From assembly GCA_948759685.1 (NCBI GenBank), contig CAQBGY010000002.1, positions 1-44,577 of the forward strand: a stretch of DNA of 44,577 nt, written 5' to 3'. This document shows, piece by piece, positions 19,056 to 27,916 of the stretch. The stretch comes from an uncultured Eubacterium sp. (GTDB lineage: Bacteria; Bacillota_A; Clostridia; Lachnospirales; Lachnospiraceae). Below the pieces are notes generated by a model. That model ran no database searches and had not been told where the DNA came from. It saw nothing but the letters and a program-made list of their open reading frames with translations. Both the position numbers and the translations under genes were made by a program. How positions within the stretch are numbered: position 1 is the first letter of the stretch; each line of letters starts with the position of its first letter.

Positions 19056-19898
19056 CTATAATCCTAATGCTTTGCTTGTAAGCGACTGCGCCCCTTTCAC
19101 GCTCCCCACGGTAAGGGCAATCGTAAAGGTCATCTCACACAGATAGATCAGTGTTTTTGCCCAGTCCGAGTAACTTCCTGTAAAGGACGGAAGCCCCGCA
19201 CTGATAAACGCATTGCACAGCATGATTGCCAGTGCCATTGTGACCGCTTCAAACACAACGGATAAGAAATATTTGGCATAGGTGCTTGCCGTATTCGCCA
19301 CATTCCGGTTGCCTGCCAGTGTGGAAAAGGCAATGGAACCGATTGGCACAATGACCATGATTTTCAAAAACCGGAAATACACCGTGTATATCATAAAAAA
19401 GCCACAGATAATGACAATGACACTTAACAGCGCCGCCAGTATCAGCATGATAAGCCCCTCACCGAAACCTAAATCCTTAATAATCTGTGCCTGTGTACTG
19501 TCAATGGTAAGCGTTGTGTAGTTCCCCGCCGACAGTGCGTTTACAAGGTTCCCGATTGTATTGAAGAATGCCTTCATGATAGTGACATTGTTTGCCACAA
19601 GCCATTCTGAAAGTCCGAGCCTTATCAGCATACGCAGGATCACCTCAAACCGCATCTCTTCACGCACGTCCACGCTCTCCGAACAAAACCCTATCACAAA
19701 GAACAGCACCACAAGGGACGAACCCACTGCCACGAATACAGGCTGCACACTCTCCACCAGCCCCCACGGACCGCCGCCCTTAAAACTCACCGGGGACTGC
19801 CCCAACAGGGCAAATACAAGACTTACCTGATTGTTCCAGAAACCAAACACCATTTCCAGAAGGTCCAGTATCTTTTCCCCTAACTTGAAAATATCCAC
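19056..19898 (-). CDS. TrbL/VirB6-like polytopic membrane protein
   Basis: This 280-residue protein has an amphipathic N-terminus and about five to six hydrophobic segments, for example VFVAVGSSLVVLFFVIGF near 55-72, LIMLILAALLSVIVIICGFF near 148-168 and a C-terminal pair at about 215-270. This is the profile of VirB6/TrbL proteins that form the inner-membrane part of the channel. The start codon is GTG at 19898, with GAGG 5 nt upstream. It directly follows the Maff2 gene and precedes the DUF4313-like and PrgI genes, matching the order in related elements. Confidence 0.83.
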   Translation of the reverse strand: MDIFKLGEKILDLLEMVFGFWNNQVSLVFALLGQSPVSFKGGGPWGLVESVQPVFVAVGSSLVVLFFVIGFCSESVDVREEMRFEVILRMLIRLGLSEWLVANNVTIMKAFFNTIGNLVNALSAGNYTTLTIDSTQAQIIKDLGFGEGLIMLILAALLSVIVIICGFFMIYTVYFRFLKIMVIVPIGSIAFSTLAGNRNVANTASTYAKYFLSVVFEAVTMALAIMLCNAFISAGLPSFTGSYSDWAKTLIYLCEMTFTIALTVGSVKGAQSLTSKALGL

Positions 19899-19965
19899 TT
19901 AATCCTCACCTCTCTCCTTTCCGGGAAAGGGCAGTGTCCCCGCCCTCCCCTGCTGCTGTTTTTTC

Positions 19966-20355
19966 TTAGAAACCGAGGAAAGAAAGAACCGTGGAGATAC
20001 CTGCCATCATAATTCCGGCTACAATACCCTTTAATGCCGAGTTCATCGTGGAAGAATCCTGCTGCTGGTATGCCTGTGCAAATTCCATGACGTTCTTTGC
20101 AAGGATAATGACACCCACCGCACCGATGACCGCAATCACAAGCGTCTTTAAGTTGTCAAGCGGCTGTGTGATCGCACCTGTTCCGCCGCCTGTCGCAAAG
20201 ACTGTCATAGGCAGTCCGCCCACCGCAAGGTATGCCGCACCGCAGAATGCTGTCACTGCCTTTTTTGCTCCTGATAATCTGCTCTTTCCTGCCTTTGCCT
20301 CTGCTGTCTGTGTACCTGTTGCCATTGTCTCTGAAATAATCTCTGTTCTACGCAT
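19966..20355 (-). CDS. Maff2 family small membrane protein (pilin-like, VirB2 position)
   Basis: This 129-residue protein has a basic N-terminal region and a first hydrophobic stretch ending PMTVFATGGG. Two further membrane helices lie at about 70-90 (LVIAVIGAVGVIILA) and 108-128 (GIVAGIMMAGISTVLSF), separated by FAQAYQQQDSSTMNSALK. This is the signature of Maff2 proteins found beside TrbL and VirD4 in ICEs of Clostridia, in the position of the VirB2 pilin. AAGGAG lies 9 nt before ATG 20355. Three hairpins precede it in the 140-bp gap and may set its higher expression. Confidence 0.87.
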   Translation of the reverse strand: MRRTEIISETMATGTQTAEAKAGKSRLSGAKKAVTAFCGAAYLAVGGLPMTVFATGGGTGAITQPLDNLKTLVIAVIGAVGVIILAKNVMEFAQAYQQQDSSTMNSALKGIVAGIMMAGISTVLSFLGF

Positions 20356-20414
20356 AAAAATAATCTCCTTTTCATATTGGTTTTAAATTGTTATTGACTG
20401 CTCTATCAAAACGG

Positions 20415-20496
20415 GTTTTCCCCGGAAAACTGTTTAATCGGGCTTTCCCCGATGCGCTGCTGCTTTAACCACCGCCTTTCCAATGGGGACTGCCCC
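20415..20496 (-). other. Three consecutive hairpins between VirD4 and the Maff2 gene
   Basis: The perfect inverted repeats GTTTTC/GAAAAC (20415-20430), ATCGGG/CCCGAT (20437-20453) and GGGG/CCCC (20485-20496) lie between the VirD4 stop codon and the pilin-like gene. None has a good T run, so they are more likely mRNA-stabilising or processing structures than terminators. The third is part of GGGGACTGCCCCTAA, which recurs exactly at 29499-29513 in the candidate oriT. Confidence 0.5.
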
Positions 20497-22730
20497 TAAT
20501 TTTCTGAATGCCTTACTGTCTGGAATGTTTTTCTGATCTCACGCATCTTTATGACATCTGTTTCCGGGTAGAATACCGCCAGTATGGTCTTTGTGGGCAT
20601 ACCGAGCGCAATCATCTTATGCAGCTCGTCTTTCTGCTCTTTGGAATACTTCCACTGTGCCATACGGTTCATAATGGTATCCTCGCCTTCAATCCTGCGC
20701 CCCGCTGCCGCCTGTTCCGGTACAGTCGCTTTTGCCACAGCCTGTTTTTGTTCCGTTTTCCCTGCCGCCTTTCCCGGCTCCGCTGTTTCCGGTTCCTCCG
20801 GTGCATACATGAGTTCATTGTCCTGTTCCCTGTTAAGCTGTTCTTTCTGTTCCTGTTCCTCCATGCTGATGAAGCGTTTCTTCATGCCTGCATCCGTGAG
20901 AAGTTCAAAGTCCTCATAGTCGATTTTGTCAATGTAGACATTCTCGCCTTTCTTTTTCAGCCCCTCATAATAGGAAAGCGCCTTTGGCGTCAAAAGCTGA
21001 TAGGACTGTGCCTGCCCGCCTTTCCCGCTGTTCGGGACATGGACATATGGCTCCCCTTTCCCGTCGGCGGTCTGGTCAAATGCAGGGTGTCCGAACGGTA
21101 TGAATTTGTTGTCCATAATCGGATCAAAGCCACGGATAAAGATAATGCACTTCTTATTGTCCAGTTTCCGCACTTCGTCGGGTGTGAAAAGCTCCCTGCC
21201 AAGAACGTCGTAATTACGGCTTGAACTTCCCTGCCTGCCCTTTGTCTCGCCGCTTGATTTCTTATCAATCGTGCCTTTGCCGAGCAGTTCCGAGACATAC
21301 TTGTGCGTACTCTGCTCATTGCCGCCAAGATAGATAAATGTGTCGCAGTTGCCCGGAATGGTTTCCCATGTGTCCTTGAAAAGCGCCTTTAACTGGGCGA
21401 AATTCTGGATAATGATGATACTGGAAATCTCCCTGGACCGCATGGTTGACAGAAGGGAGCAGTAATCATCCGGCAGTGCGACATTTGCAAACTCATCGAG
21501 CATGAAGGTAACATGGATCGGGAGCCGCCCGCCGCAGTTGAAGTCCGCCTGATAGTAAAGCTCCTGAAAAATCTGTGTATAGAGCATTCCGATGATAAAA
21601 TTGTAGGACTTGTCGGAATCCGGAATGACACAGAAAAGCGCCGTTTTCGTCTCCCCGTCCCCGTTCACGCCGATACCAAGTTCCGCAAGGTCTAAGTCAT
21701 CCCTTGACAGGAGACGGAGTACCTGTTTGTTTTCCAGAAAGGCAAGCCGGGAGTTTGCACTGATGATAATGGAACGGACGGTATCGCCCGCACCACGCAT
21801 ACACTTGTTGTACTGTTTCACCGCAGGGTGCGCCGAGCCGAGCTTTGACGTTTCTTCAAGGAATTTCATGCGCACATCCAGTCTTGAGGGTTTATTCTGT
21901 TCTGTCACTTCCGCCTCACCCAAAAGCTGTAAGACTGTCTCAAAGTTCCTCCTTGCAGGCGGTTCTTCCAGCCACACATAATAAAAGATTGCCTGTAAGA
22001 ACAGCCCCTCCGCCTTTTCCCAGAACGGATCGGAGGGTGTTGCGCCCTTTGGCGTGGTATTGCTGATAAGGTTCGTAATCAGCTTCACCACGTCCGTTTC
22101 CTCACGGATATAGGAAAAGGGATTGTAACAGTCCGACTTTTCCATTTCCAGAAGGTTTATGACCTTTACGCTGTAACCGTTGTTTTTTAACATCTCCCCG
22201 CAGCTTCGTAAGATTTCCCCTTTGGGATCGGTACAGATAAAGGAACAGTTATGCGGCATCTGCATCAGGTTCGGCTTTACCTCATAAAAGGTCTTTCCTG
22301 CACCGGAACCGCCGCAGATTAAAATGTTGCCGTTGAGTTTCAGCCGGCGGAAGTTTAATGACATCTTCACGTTCTGGCTCAGGATACGGTTGAAATTCTC
22401 GTCCTTGTCAGCCAGTATCTTGTTTGCCATCTGCGGAGATTCAAACCTTGCCGTTCCAAATTCCTTTCCCGGCATGAAATTCCGCTGGCTTGTGATATAC
22501 ATTAAAAGGGCGGTAGCATAGACAATTAAGGCTATCACTACCGCTTTTAAGGTTGTTTCATTATAATAATCTGCGAATGGTTCAGCGCACACACGGTTGA
22601 AAGACTCCAGAAAGGCGTTCATTTCCATTCCCGGCTCCCATGCGCCGTTTAAGAGATAACCCGCATAGGCGCACATCACCGCCCCAAGTACGACGAACCA
22701 TACAGACACTTTTTTCTTGTTCTGTACCAT
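20496..22730 (-). CDS. virD4: VirD4/TraG-type coupling protein
   Basis: This 744-residue ATPase recruits the relaxase-DNA complex to the channel. Two N-terminal membrane segments (about 9-28 and 62-82) are followed by Walker A GGSGAGKT near residue 143 with FICTDPKGEI after it. Walker B is FMLDEFANV near 410, with MRSREISSIIIIQNFAQLK downstream. An extra C-terminal extension of about 150 residues carries a Glu/Gln/Ala-rich linker and a helical end (MNRMAQWKYSKEQKDELHKM), which may serve substrate or PcfB recognition. It starts 6 nt after the PcfB gene. Length and motifs are normal for the Gram-positive subgroup. Confidence 0.95.
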   Translation of the reverse strand: MVQNKKKVSVWFVVLGAVMCAYAGYLLNGAWEPGMEMNAFLESFNRVCAEPFADYYNETTLKAVVIALIVYATALLMYITSQRNFMPGKEFGTARFESPQMANKILADKDENFNRILSQNVKMSLNFRRLKLNGNILICGGSGAGKTFYEVKPNLMQMPHNCSFICTDPKGEILRSCGEMLKNNGYSVKVINLLEMEKSDCYNPFSYIREETDVVKLITNLISNTTPKGATPSDPFWEKAEGLFLQAIFYYVWLEEPPARRNFETVLQLLGEAEVTEQNKPSRLDVRMKFLEETSKLGSAHPAVKQYNKCMRGAGDTVRSIIISANSRLAFLENKQVLRLLSRDDLDLAELGIGVNGDGETKTALFCVIPDSDKSYNFIIGMLYTQIFQELYYQADFNCGGRLPIHVTFMLDEFANVALPDDYCSLLSTMRSREISSIIIIQNFAQLKALFKDTWETIPGNCDTFIYLGGNEQSTHKYVSELLGKGTIDKKSSGETKGRQGSSSRNYDVLGRELFTPDEVRKLDNKKCIIFIRGFDPIMDNKFIPFGHPAFDQTADGKGEPYVHVPNSGKGGQAQSYQLLTPKALSYYEGLKKKGENVYIDKIDYEDFELLTDAGMKKRFISMEEQEQKEQLNREQDNELMYAPEEPETAEPGKAAGKTEQKQAVAKATVPEQAAAGRRIEGEDTIMNRMAQWKYSKEQKDELHKMIALGMPTKTILAVFYPETDVIKMREIRKTFQTVRHSEN

Positions 22731-22736
22731 AGGCGG

Positions 22737-23879
22737 CTACCTCTTTGGGGGCGCAGGCGCTTTTTTCGGTGCAGGCTTTTTCTTCCGCATATTCTCTTTT
22801 TCCTTTGCCTTCCGTTCCACGTCTGCATAGCGTTTACGCACTTCCGCACCCACGCTGTCATAATGCCCTTCATACAGTTCCTTCCCTTTCATGGTTGCAA
22901 CTACCCGGTTGTCTGCGGAATAAATCTTGTAATCCTTGTCGCGGTCAAGAAAAGTCAGTATGGTCTTGCCCTCATGGATTTCCATTGCCTTATCCTTGTT
23001 GATCCATACATACTGAGCGTTTTCGCCCCATGTTCCCGGTATCCTTGTCTTTATGGCATGGTCATTTTCCTCCGTTATCAGTTTCTTTGTAATGGTAATG
23101 TCAGCAAGGTCAGGATTCTGTGCGGCGGCTACTGCCTGCATACGCTGTGCAAGTTCCCGATATCCCTTCATGCGGTTTAAAAATACGTCTTTGTCCATCA
23201 GGACTTTGCGCTGCCCGCCTTCCTCTTTGGAAAGGACGCCGATCCGCTCAAGCTGCCCCACTACCTTTTCCGCCTGTTCGTTTTCAAGGCTGAAATTTTC
23301 CTTTACTTCCTCCACACTGATGCTCTTTTTCTCCATCGCATAGCTGCCGACTTTCTCAATCAGCCCGTCAAGCGCTTCCCCTGCCCTTGCCGCTTCCTCA
23401 GTGTGGAGATTTTCGTTTCCCTTTTTCTGCTCCTTTAAAAAGGACAGCACTTTATCCATTTCCTTTTCATCTCCGTTTTTCAGGTAATCGTCAAACGTGG
23501 CAATCCTGCCGGATTTTAGTTTCTGTATCATCATGTTCACCCGTGGGACTGCCTCCGTGTGGAAGATAATCTCGCTCATGCCATCCGCCTTGTTGATGTC
23601 GGGCAGGACAGAATAAAGAAGCCCGTATTTTTTCGCCATCTTCTCCACTTTTGCCCTGTCCTCCGTCGGGAACTGGAATACCTGCAAATCCCCGCCTTTC
23701 ATAAGAAGCCTGCGCATATCTGTCTTTCCCAATGTTTTCTCATGGTCCATGACCGCAATCAGGAAATCCAGCGCCTTTTTCATCCCCGCTATGGTGCCGC
23801 CGCATACTTTCATCGCAATCTCTATCCCGTCATAGCCGACACGGATAATCTGGACCGCCTCCTGTATTTCTTCCGCCAT
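22737..23879 (-). CDS. pcfB: PcfB family (DUF3801) coupling-protein partner, extended
   Basis: The first 150 residues match PcfB/DUF3801: AVQIIRVGYDGIEIAMKVCGG, then LFQFPTEDRAKVEKMAKKYGLLYSV and an EAVPRVNMMI motif (positions about 1-130). In the enterococcal plasmid pCF10, PcfB works with the VirD4-like PcfC. The adjacent VirD4 gene here fits the same partnership. At 380 residues the protein is more than twice the usual family length. The added part contains a winged-helix-like stretch (VEEVKENFSLENEQAEKVVG) and a Lys/Pro-rich tail ending APPKR. The ribosome binding site overlaps the end of the preceding gene. Confidence 0.82.
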   Translation of the reverse strand: MAEEIQEAVQIIRVGYDGIEIAMKVCGGTIAGMKKALDFLIAVMDHEKTLGKTDMRRLLMKGGDLQVFQFPTEDRAKVEKMAKKYGLLYSVLPDINKADGMSEIIFHTEAVPRVNMMIQKLKSGRIATFDDYLKNGDEKEMDKVLSFLKEQKKGNENLHTEEAARAGEALDGLIEKVGSYAMEKKSISVEEVKENFSLENEQAEKVVGQLERIGVLSKEEGGQRKVLMDKDVFLNRMKGYRELAQRMQAVAAAQNPDLADITITKKLITEENDHAIKTRIPGTWGENAQYVWINKDKAMEIHEGKTILTFLDRDKDYKIYSADNRVVATMKGKELYEGHYDSVGAEVRKRYADVERKAKEKENMRKKKPAPKKAPAPPKR

Positions 23880-23880
23880 T

Positions 23881-24129
23881 CTATCTCCCCCTTCCCTTTT
23901 CTTTTTCCTGAATCTGCTTTTTCAGACGCAGTTCATCCAGTGTGCGGCTGCACAGATCTTCGGTTGCACTGTTCCTGTCTGAAAAATAATGCTCTTGCTG
24001 GTACTCACCGTCTGCAACCTCCCATGTGGCAAAGCTGCCGTTCTTCTGGTGTATCCCCATTTCTATCCGTTTACTGTCCGTGGGCAGCGTAACCATTACG
24101 ATATATTCGTCATGCAGCGTAAAATCCAT
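23881..24129 (-). CDS. Hypothetical small protein (82 aa)
   Basis: The protein is not recognised. The first half is strand-rich (DEYIVMVTLPTDSKRIEMGI), and the second half is a charged helix ending in a basic tail, EKGRGR. Its last codons supply GGGGGAGA as the ribosome binding site of PcfB, so the two are translated in sequence. There is no membrane segment or signal peptide. Confidence 0.68.
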   Translation of the reverse strand: MDFTLHDEYIVMVTLPTDSKRIEMGIHQKNGSFATWEVADGEYQQEHYFSDRNSATEDLCSRTLDELRLKKQIQEKEKGRGR

Positions 24130-24140
24130 ATCTGCACCTC

Positions 24141-24536
24141 CTACAAACTTGCTTCTTTTTTTACCCGCTCCTGCATCTGTGCGGTATCCGTCCGCCGGAT
24201 TTCATCCTCGCTCATGGAAATGCCGCAGGCAGACAGCAGTTCCGATAAGGTCTTTACTGCCTGTTCTTCCTGCACACGGTACATTTCAAGCGAAATGAGC
24301 AGGTTTTCAATCCTCTGTATCCAGTCCGGCACAAAGCCTGTGAGCGTCTGGTATTTCCTGCATACGGCATTCCGGTCTGCACCTTCATCCATAAGCTCAT
24401 CAATCAGCTTGTTTGTCAGTTCCCTGTCATTCGTCCGGAAAGCAAACTGTACCACAAACTCCTTGTCCCTCTCTGTCATGGATATATTTTTCTGCCGGAA
24501 CAGTTCCGCCGTTTCTGTTACTGCAATCAGCCCCAT
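24141..24536 (-). CDS. Hypothetical helical protein (131 aa)
   Basis: No family is recognised. The protein is all-helical by appearance, with ELTNKLIDELMDEGADRNAV and LLISLEMYRVQEEQAVKTLS segments. Its ATG shares a base with the stop codon of the preceding gene (TAATG), so translation is coupled. It stands between the 379-residue coiled-coil protein and PcfB, a position suggesting a relaxosome or coupling accessory role (inference). Confidence 0.68.
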   Translation of the reverse strand: MGLIAVTETAELFRQKNISMTERDKEFVVQFAFRTNDRELTNKLIDELMDEGADRNAVCRKYQTLTGFVPDWIQRIENLLISLEMYRVQEEQAVKTLSELLSACGISMSEDEIRRTDTAQMQERVKKEASL

Positions 24537-25675
24537 TACTGCCCCTCCTTCATCTTATTTTCATAGACAGCGATGTTTATGATCTCCTCCATCTGCACCG
24601 CCGGGATTTTGCTGTTGATCAGCACAAGCAACTGCTTCTCTGACAGCCCCTTTTCAATGGCACACCTTATCTGCACAAGCTGTTCCGGCGAAAGGTCTTT
24701 TTCCGCAAGCAGCTTTACGATGTCCGTTTTCTTCTTTAAGAAAAGGCGTGAGAACATGGAACTCATCGCACTTCCCCGGTCTTTCCTCTCCATGCGCTCC
24801 ACCGGGACAAACCGGACAATATTACCGTCTTTATCCACTACTGCAGCATGGTATTCTATTCCGGGGTATAGCGCTGATTCCGGCAAGACGGGCGCACTGC
24901 CCTCTGTCTGTTTTTCCGGCTTTTCTTCCTTTTCCGGTTCTTTTGGCGCTGCCGCTTCTGCCTTTTTTGCCTTTTTTAGCTGTTCCTCCACCGCTTTCAT
25001 CTCCTTTCTCATTTCTTCCATCTCCCCACGCAGTTTTACAGACGCCACCCTTGCCTCGTTCAGCTCGTTCTGCTGCTTTTCCAGCATTCTGTCCTTTTCG
25101 GAAAGCTGTGCGATAAGGTTGCCCTGCACCTGTGCATCCTGCCCCGCCGTTCCAATCTCTTTGAGCTTCTCATTTAAGGCGTCATAGCGTTTTTCCTGCC
25201 ATGAAATTTTCTCCAACACTTCACGGATCTGTCCCATAAGCTCCTTTGCATATGCCATATCCTGACCGCCTGTCGGTTCTGCCTCTTTTGCCTTGCTTAG
25301 AACCTGTGAAAAGAGGCGTTTCATGGTATACGCCGTGTTTTCCGCACTGGAAAGCACCCCGCTTATGGTTTCCATCGGGACGCCTTTTTCATAAAATTCC
25401 AGCGCAACCGCCATCTGCTCGCCGCTTAACCCTTCTTTCAGGATTGCAGCTTTTTCTTCTTTGCTGTAATTGTTCCGCAGGCACTTTGAATACACACGCA
25501 TCTGCCTGTAATCGTACCTGCCGCTGCTGTATTCCTCTGTTTCCTCCTTTGTCAGACCGAAACGCAGGTCATCTTCTATCAGTTTTAAGATTTCCTCCGT
25601 ATACTTCGGGTTCTGTTTTAACCTGCCAAGATATGCTTTCAGGTCCATGCCGCTAAGCACCGTCCGTTCCTGCAT
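24536..25675 (-). CDS. Coiled-coil ICE protein with N- and C-terminal helical repeats (379 aa)
   Basis: The function is unknown. ATG at 25675 is chosen because GGAGG lies 4-5 nt upstream; an upstream extension has none. Residues about 40-130 and 320-370 carry similar short helical repeats (GLSGEQMAVALEFYEKGVP and DLSPEQLVQIRCAIEKGLS). The middle, about 160-250, is a coiled coil (LSEKDRMLEKQQNELNEARV). It is followed by a Lys/Glu/Pro-rich linker and a compact strand region with VDKDGNIVRFVPV. No membrane segments are present. It follows the relaxase after a terminator-like hairpin. Confidence 0.75.
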   Translation of the reverse strand: MQERTVLSGMDLKAYLGRLKQNPKYTEEILKLIEDDLRFGLTKEETEEYSSGRYDYRQMRVYSKCLRNNYSKEEKAAILKEGLSGEQMAVALEFYEKGVPMETISGVLSSAENTAYTMKRLFSQVLSKAKEAEPTGGQDMAYAKELMGQIREVLEKISWQEKRYDALNEKLKEIGTAGQDAQVQGNLIAQLSEKDRMLEKQQNELNEARVASVKLRGEMEEMRKEMKAVEEQLKKAKKAEAAAPKEPEKEEKPEKQTEGSAPVLPESALYPGIEYHAAVVDKDGNIVRFVPVERMERKDRGSAMSSMFSRLFLKKKTDIVKLLAEKDLSPEQLVQIRCAIEKGLSEKQLLVLINSKIPAVQMEEIINIAVYENKMKEGQ

Positions 25676-25703
25676 AAAACCTCCAATCCTGCCCGTTTTG
25701 GGC

Positions 25704-25730
25704 AAAAATTAAGCAGCCCTTCCCGGCTGC
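25704..25730 (-). terminator. Terminator-like hairpin after the relaxase gene
   Basis: On the minus strand GCAGCC and GGCTGC pair over a 6-nt loop, followed by TTAATTTTT and GCCC. The T tract ends 28 nt before the next start codon. It is weaker than the other terminators of the element because the T run is interrupted by TAA, but it ends with the same T-run-GCCC pattern. Confidence 0.5.
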
Positions 25731-25736
25731 CATGCC

Positions 25737-27194
25737 TTATCTGCTTTTTTCTTTTCGTCCCATTTGCTTTTCCTGTCCCTTTTCCGGTTCTGGTTTTCCT
25801 GCCCTTTCCCCTGCCGTAATCTCCGCAAGGATACGGGCGGCGATCCGTTCCTCTTTCGCCACAGCCTTTTCTTTTTCCCTTATCCGTGCAATCTCACTCC
25901 GGTAATGTTCCTTAAATTCCGCAAGCTGCCCTGCCGTGTACCCTTCCTTTTCAAGCCGTGCCGACAGCTCCATATAACGCATATGCTCTTTTTCAAACAG
26001 GTTCTCCCCCCGCTGGAAACAGTTTTCACATTCTTGCAGTCCTTCCAGCTCATCCGCAATGTCAAAGAGCGGTTTCATCCTTGCACGTTCCTTGAATATC
26101 CGGCTTTTTTCCCTTGAAGTCTCTTTCTTCCTGTCCGCCATCTGTAATGCCGCCTGCTTTATATCCCCCACCGTGGAGGCATCGTGCCTTGTAAGGAAAA
26201 GGTAATCTTCCTGAAGTTTCTGCATCTTCCTGATGTCGTCACGGTACTGCCAAGCCTTGCTGTACGGGCGTTTCTTTAAAAGTCCTGTTTTGTAGAGCCT
26301 TGCAAAATAGCGTTTCTGTATGCCGGACATTTTCGCCTTTTTATAGCGCTTTACCCGGCACCGCACAATCCTTGTCTCCTGCACCGCCTGTATCTTCTTA
26401 TAGGAAGAAAGGTTTTCCTGTTCAATCCGTTCCCGTATGCGTTCCTCGGTGTAATTTTCCCCAAGCGACCTGCAACGCCGGAACCTGCTCATGCCCATAG
26501 GCTTGATTGCAAGGTACTTTCCTTCTGTACGATATGCGTTCTTGATTCCATACCCCATATCGGAAAGCACGGATAAAAAGGACTCATAGGTTGCCGACTG
26601 TATGATTGCTGCGTCAATGTCACGCTTTATCATGTCCGCCCACACAAATTTTCCGTCCCTGAAATCGTTCCACTCTTTATAGTTTTCAGACTTCTTTGCC
26701 CTATCCTCCGATATTTCAATCGTGGAAAGCCCGTATTCTTCGCACAGGCGGTTCGTGATGGGCTGTATCTCCTTTGCCCAGTCCCCTTTCTTGTAGCGAT
26801 ACTTCCTGCCATCCCGGAAACTGACGCTGTTAAAGATGATGTGACCGTGGATATGGTCCGTATTGTCATGCACCGCATACAGCGCCTCATAATCTTTTCC
26901 GAGATATTCTTTTGCAAACTTTCCAATCACTTCAAAGGCAGTGTCCGCATCCACTTCCCCTTCCACAAAGGATATGATAAGGTGGTAGCCCTGCCTCTGG
27001 TCCGTCTTTCCAAACTGTTCCTTTGTCTGCCGCATCTGCTCATACACCTGTTCCTGCTGGCAGTTTAAGGAACCCACAAAACGCCCGCCGCCTGTTTTTT
27101 CAGGCACCGTAATATAGTCAAGCGCCTGTTTTAAATGTTTCCCTGCATACCCGGCACCACAGTCCCCGATATAAAGTATCTTGCTGATCGCCAA
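25737..27194 (-). CDS. MOBP-type relaxase (Relaxase/mobilisation nuclease domain)
   Basis: This 485-residue nickase would cut and covalently hold the transferred strand at oriT. The N-terminus has the candidate catalytic Tyr27 in ALDYITVPEKT. The metal-binding histidine motif HDNTDHIHGHIIFN lies near residues 110-125, followed by NSVSFRDGRKYRYKKGDWAK. The C-terminal half is rich in basic and charged helices, as usual for relaxases that interact with the coupling protein. The start is TTG at 27194, with GGGGAA just upstream. It is preceded by a 118-residue hypothetical gene and MobC. The C-terminus ends GRKEKSR. Confidence 0.92.
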   Translation of the reverse strand: MAISKILYIGDCGAGYAGKHLKQALDYITVPEKTGGGRFVGSLNCQQEQVYEQMRQTKEQFGKTDQRQGYHLIISFVEGEVDADTAFEVIGKFAKEYLGKDYEALYAVHDNTDHIHGHIIFNSVSFRDGRKYRYKKGDWAKEIQPITNRLCEEYGLSTIEISEDRAKKSENYKEWNDFRDGKFVWADMIKRDIDAAIIQSATYESFLSVLSDMGYGIKNAYRTEGKYLAIKPMGMSRFRRCRSLGENYTEERIRERIEQENLSSYKKIQAVQETRIVRCRVKRYKKAKMSGIQKRYFARLYKTGLLKKRPYSKAWQYRDDIRKMQKLQEDYLFLTRHDASTVGDIKQAALQMADRKKETSREKSRIFKERARMKPLFDIADELEGLQECENCFQRGENLFEKEHMRYMELSARLEKEGYTAGQLAEFKEHYRSEIARIREKEKAVAKEERIAARILAEITAGERAGKPEPEKGQEKQMGRKEKSR

Positions 27195-27209
27195 TCTTCC
27201 CCGCCGCCT

Positions 27210-27566
27210 TTACCTTATTTTCCCCCTGTCCTGTTTCTTTTCCGGCTGCATGACATATTCCTGCATCTCATGTGTGCAGGGAACATATTCCTTCATTGTC
27301 TCAAGACAAAAGAAAACATCCGCTTTCTTATCCGTGGATGCTGCATAAAATTCTTCATAAGAATATGGGTGTTTCTGTTTCCCATAATAATCTGCCGCTG
27401 TCATTCCAAGTTCATCTTCACGTCTCAGCCGCCTTACTATTTTATTGAGGTCCCCATCTTTTTCCGTAAATTTCCTTACTGGCTTAAAATGACAGCCCTG
27501 ATAGAGAAAATAGCCTTTCTCTCTCAGAGAATTTTCACGCAGGCGTTCTTCCTGTGTTTCCGTCAA
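27210..27566 (-). CDS. Hypothetical protein between MobC and relaxase (118 aa)
   Basis: I do not recognise this protein. It is soluble and charged, with several aromatic residues (KGYFLYQGCHFKPVRKF, then YGKQKHPYSYEEFY) and a basic end, DRGKIR. Its tight position between MobC and the relaxase suggests a relaxosome accessory role (inference from context). GGGGGGAGC lies upstream of its ATG. Confidence 0.68.
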   Translation of the reverse strand: MTETQEERLRENSLREKGYFLYQGCHFKPVRKFTEKDGDLNKIVRRLRREDELGMTAADYYGKQKHPYSYEEFYAASTDKKADVFFCLETMKEYVPCTHEMQEYVMQPEKKQDRGKIR

Positions 27567-27583
27567 ATAGCTCCCCCCTTTCC

Positions 27584-27916
27584 TTACATGCTGCCTATCT
27601 TATCCGCCGCCTCCCTTACGGTCATGTTGAGTTTTTTCATGTAAGCACACAAAAGCTCCCTGTCCTCCGTGCGGTACAGCTTTGAATTATAGTTCCTTGT
27701 GATCTGGTTGATGTTGTTCCCGATTGCATTGACTTCATTAATCAGGTCTTTTAAAAGGATACGGATTTCAGGATAGTCATTTGGTTTCTGTGTAATCAGC
27801 AGGCGCAGGTAATCAGCTTCGCACATCCCCGCCGCACCCGCCTTATCCGAAAGCGCTTTTGCCTCACACGGCATAAGCCGCAGCGTTTTCCTTACGGAAT
27901 GTATGCTGTCCGCCAT
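27584..27916 (-). CDS. mobC: MobC family relaxosome accessory protein
   Basis: This 110-residue protein has the MobC layout: an N-terminal ribbon-like segment with LRLMPCEAKALSDKAGAAG, then YLRLLI, then the core INEVNAIGNNINQITRNYNS, where the NxxGxNxNQI pattern is characteristic. MobC proteins bind oriT and help the relaxase melt the nick region. Its gene touches the end of the upstream LPD28-like gene, with the ribosome binding site inside that gene's last codons (GGGCAAGG). Confidence 0.85.
   Translation of the reverse strand: MADSIHSVRKTLRLMPCEAKALSDKAGAAGMCEADYLRLLITQKPNDYPEIRILLKDLINEVNAIGNNINQITRNYNSKLYRTEDRELLCAYMKKLNMTVREAADKIGSM

Noticed and set aside
23881..24536. Toxin-antitoxin pair made of the 82- and 131-residue proteins
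   Set aside because: Neither shows a toxin or antitoxin motif, and both are embedded in the transfer gene train next to PcfB.
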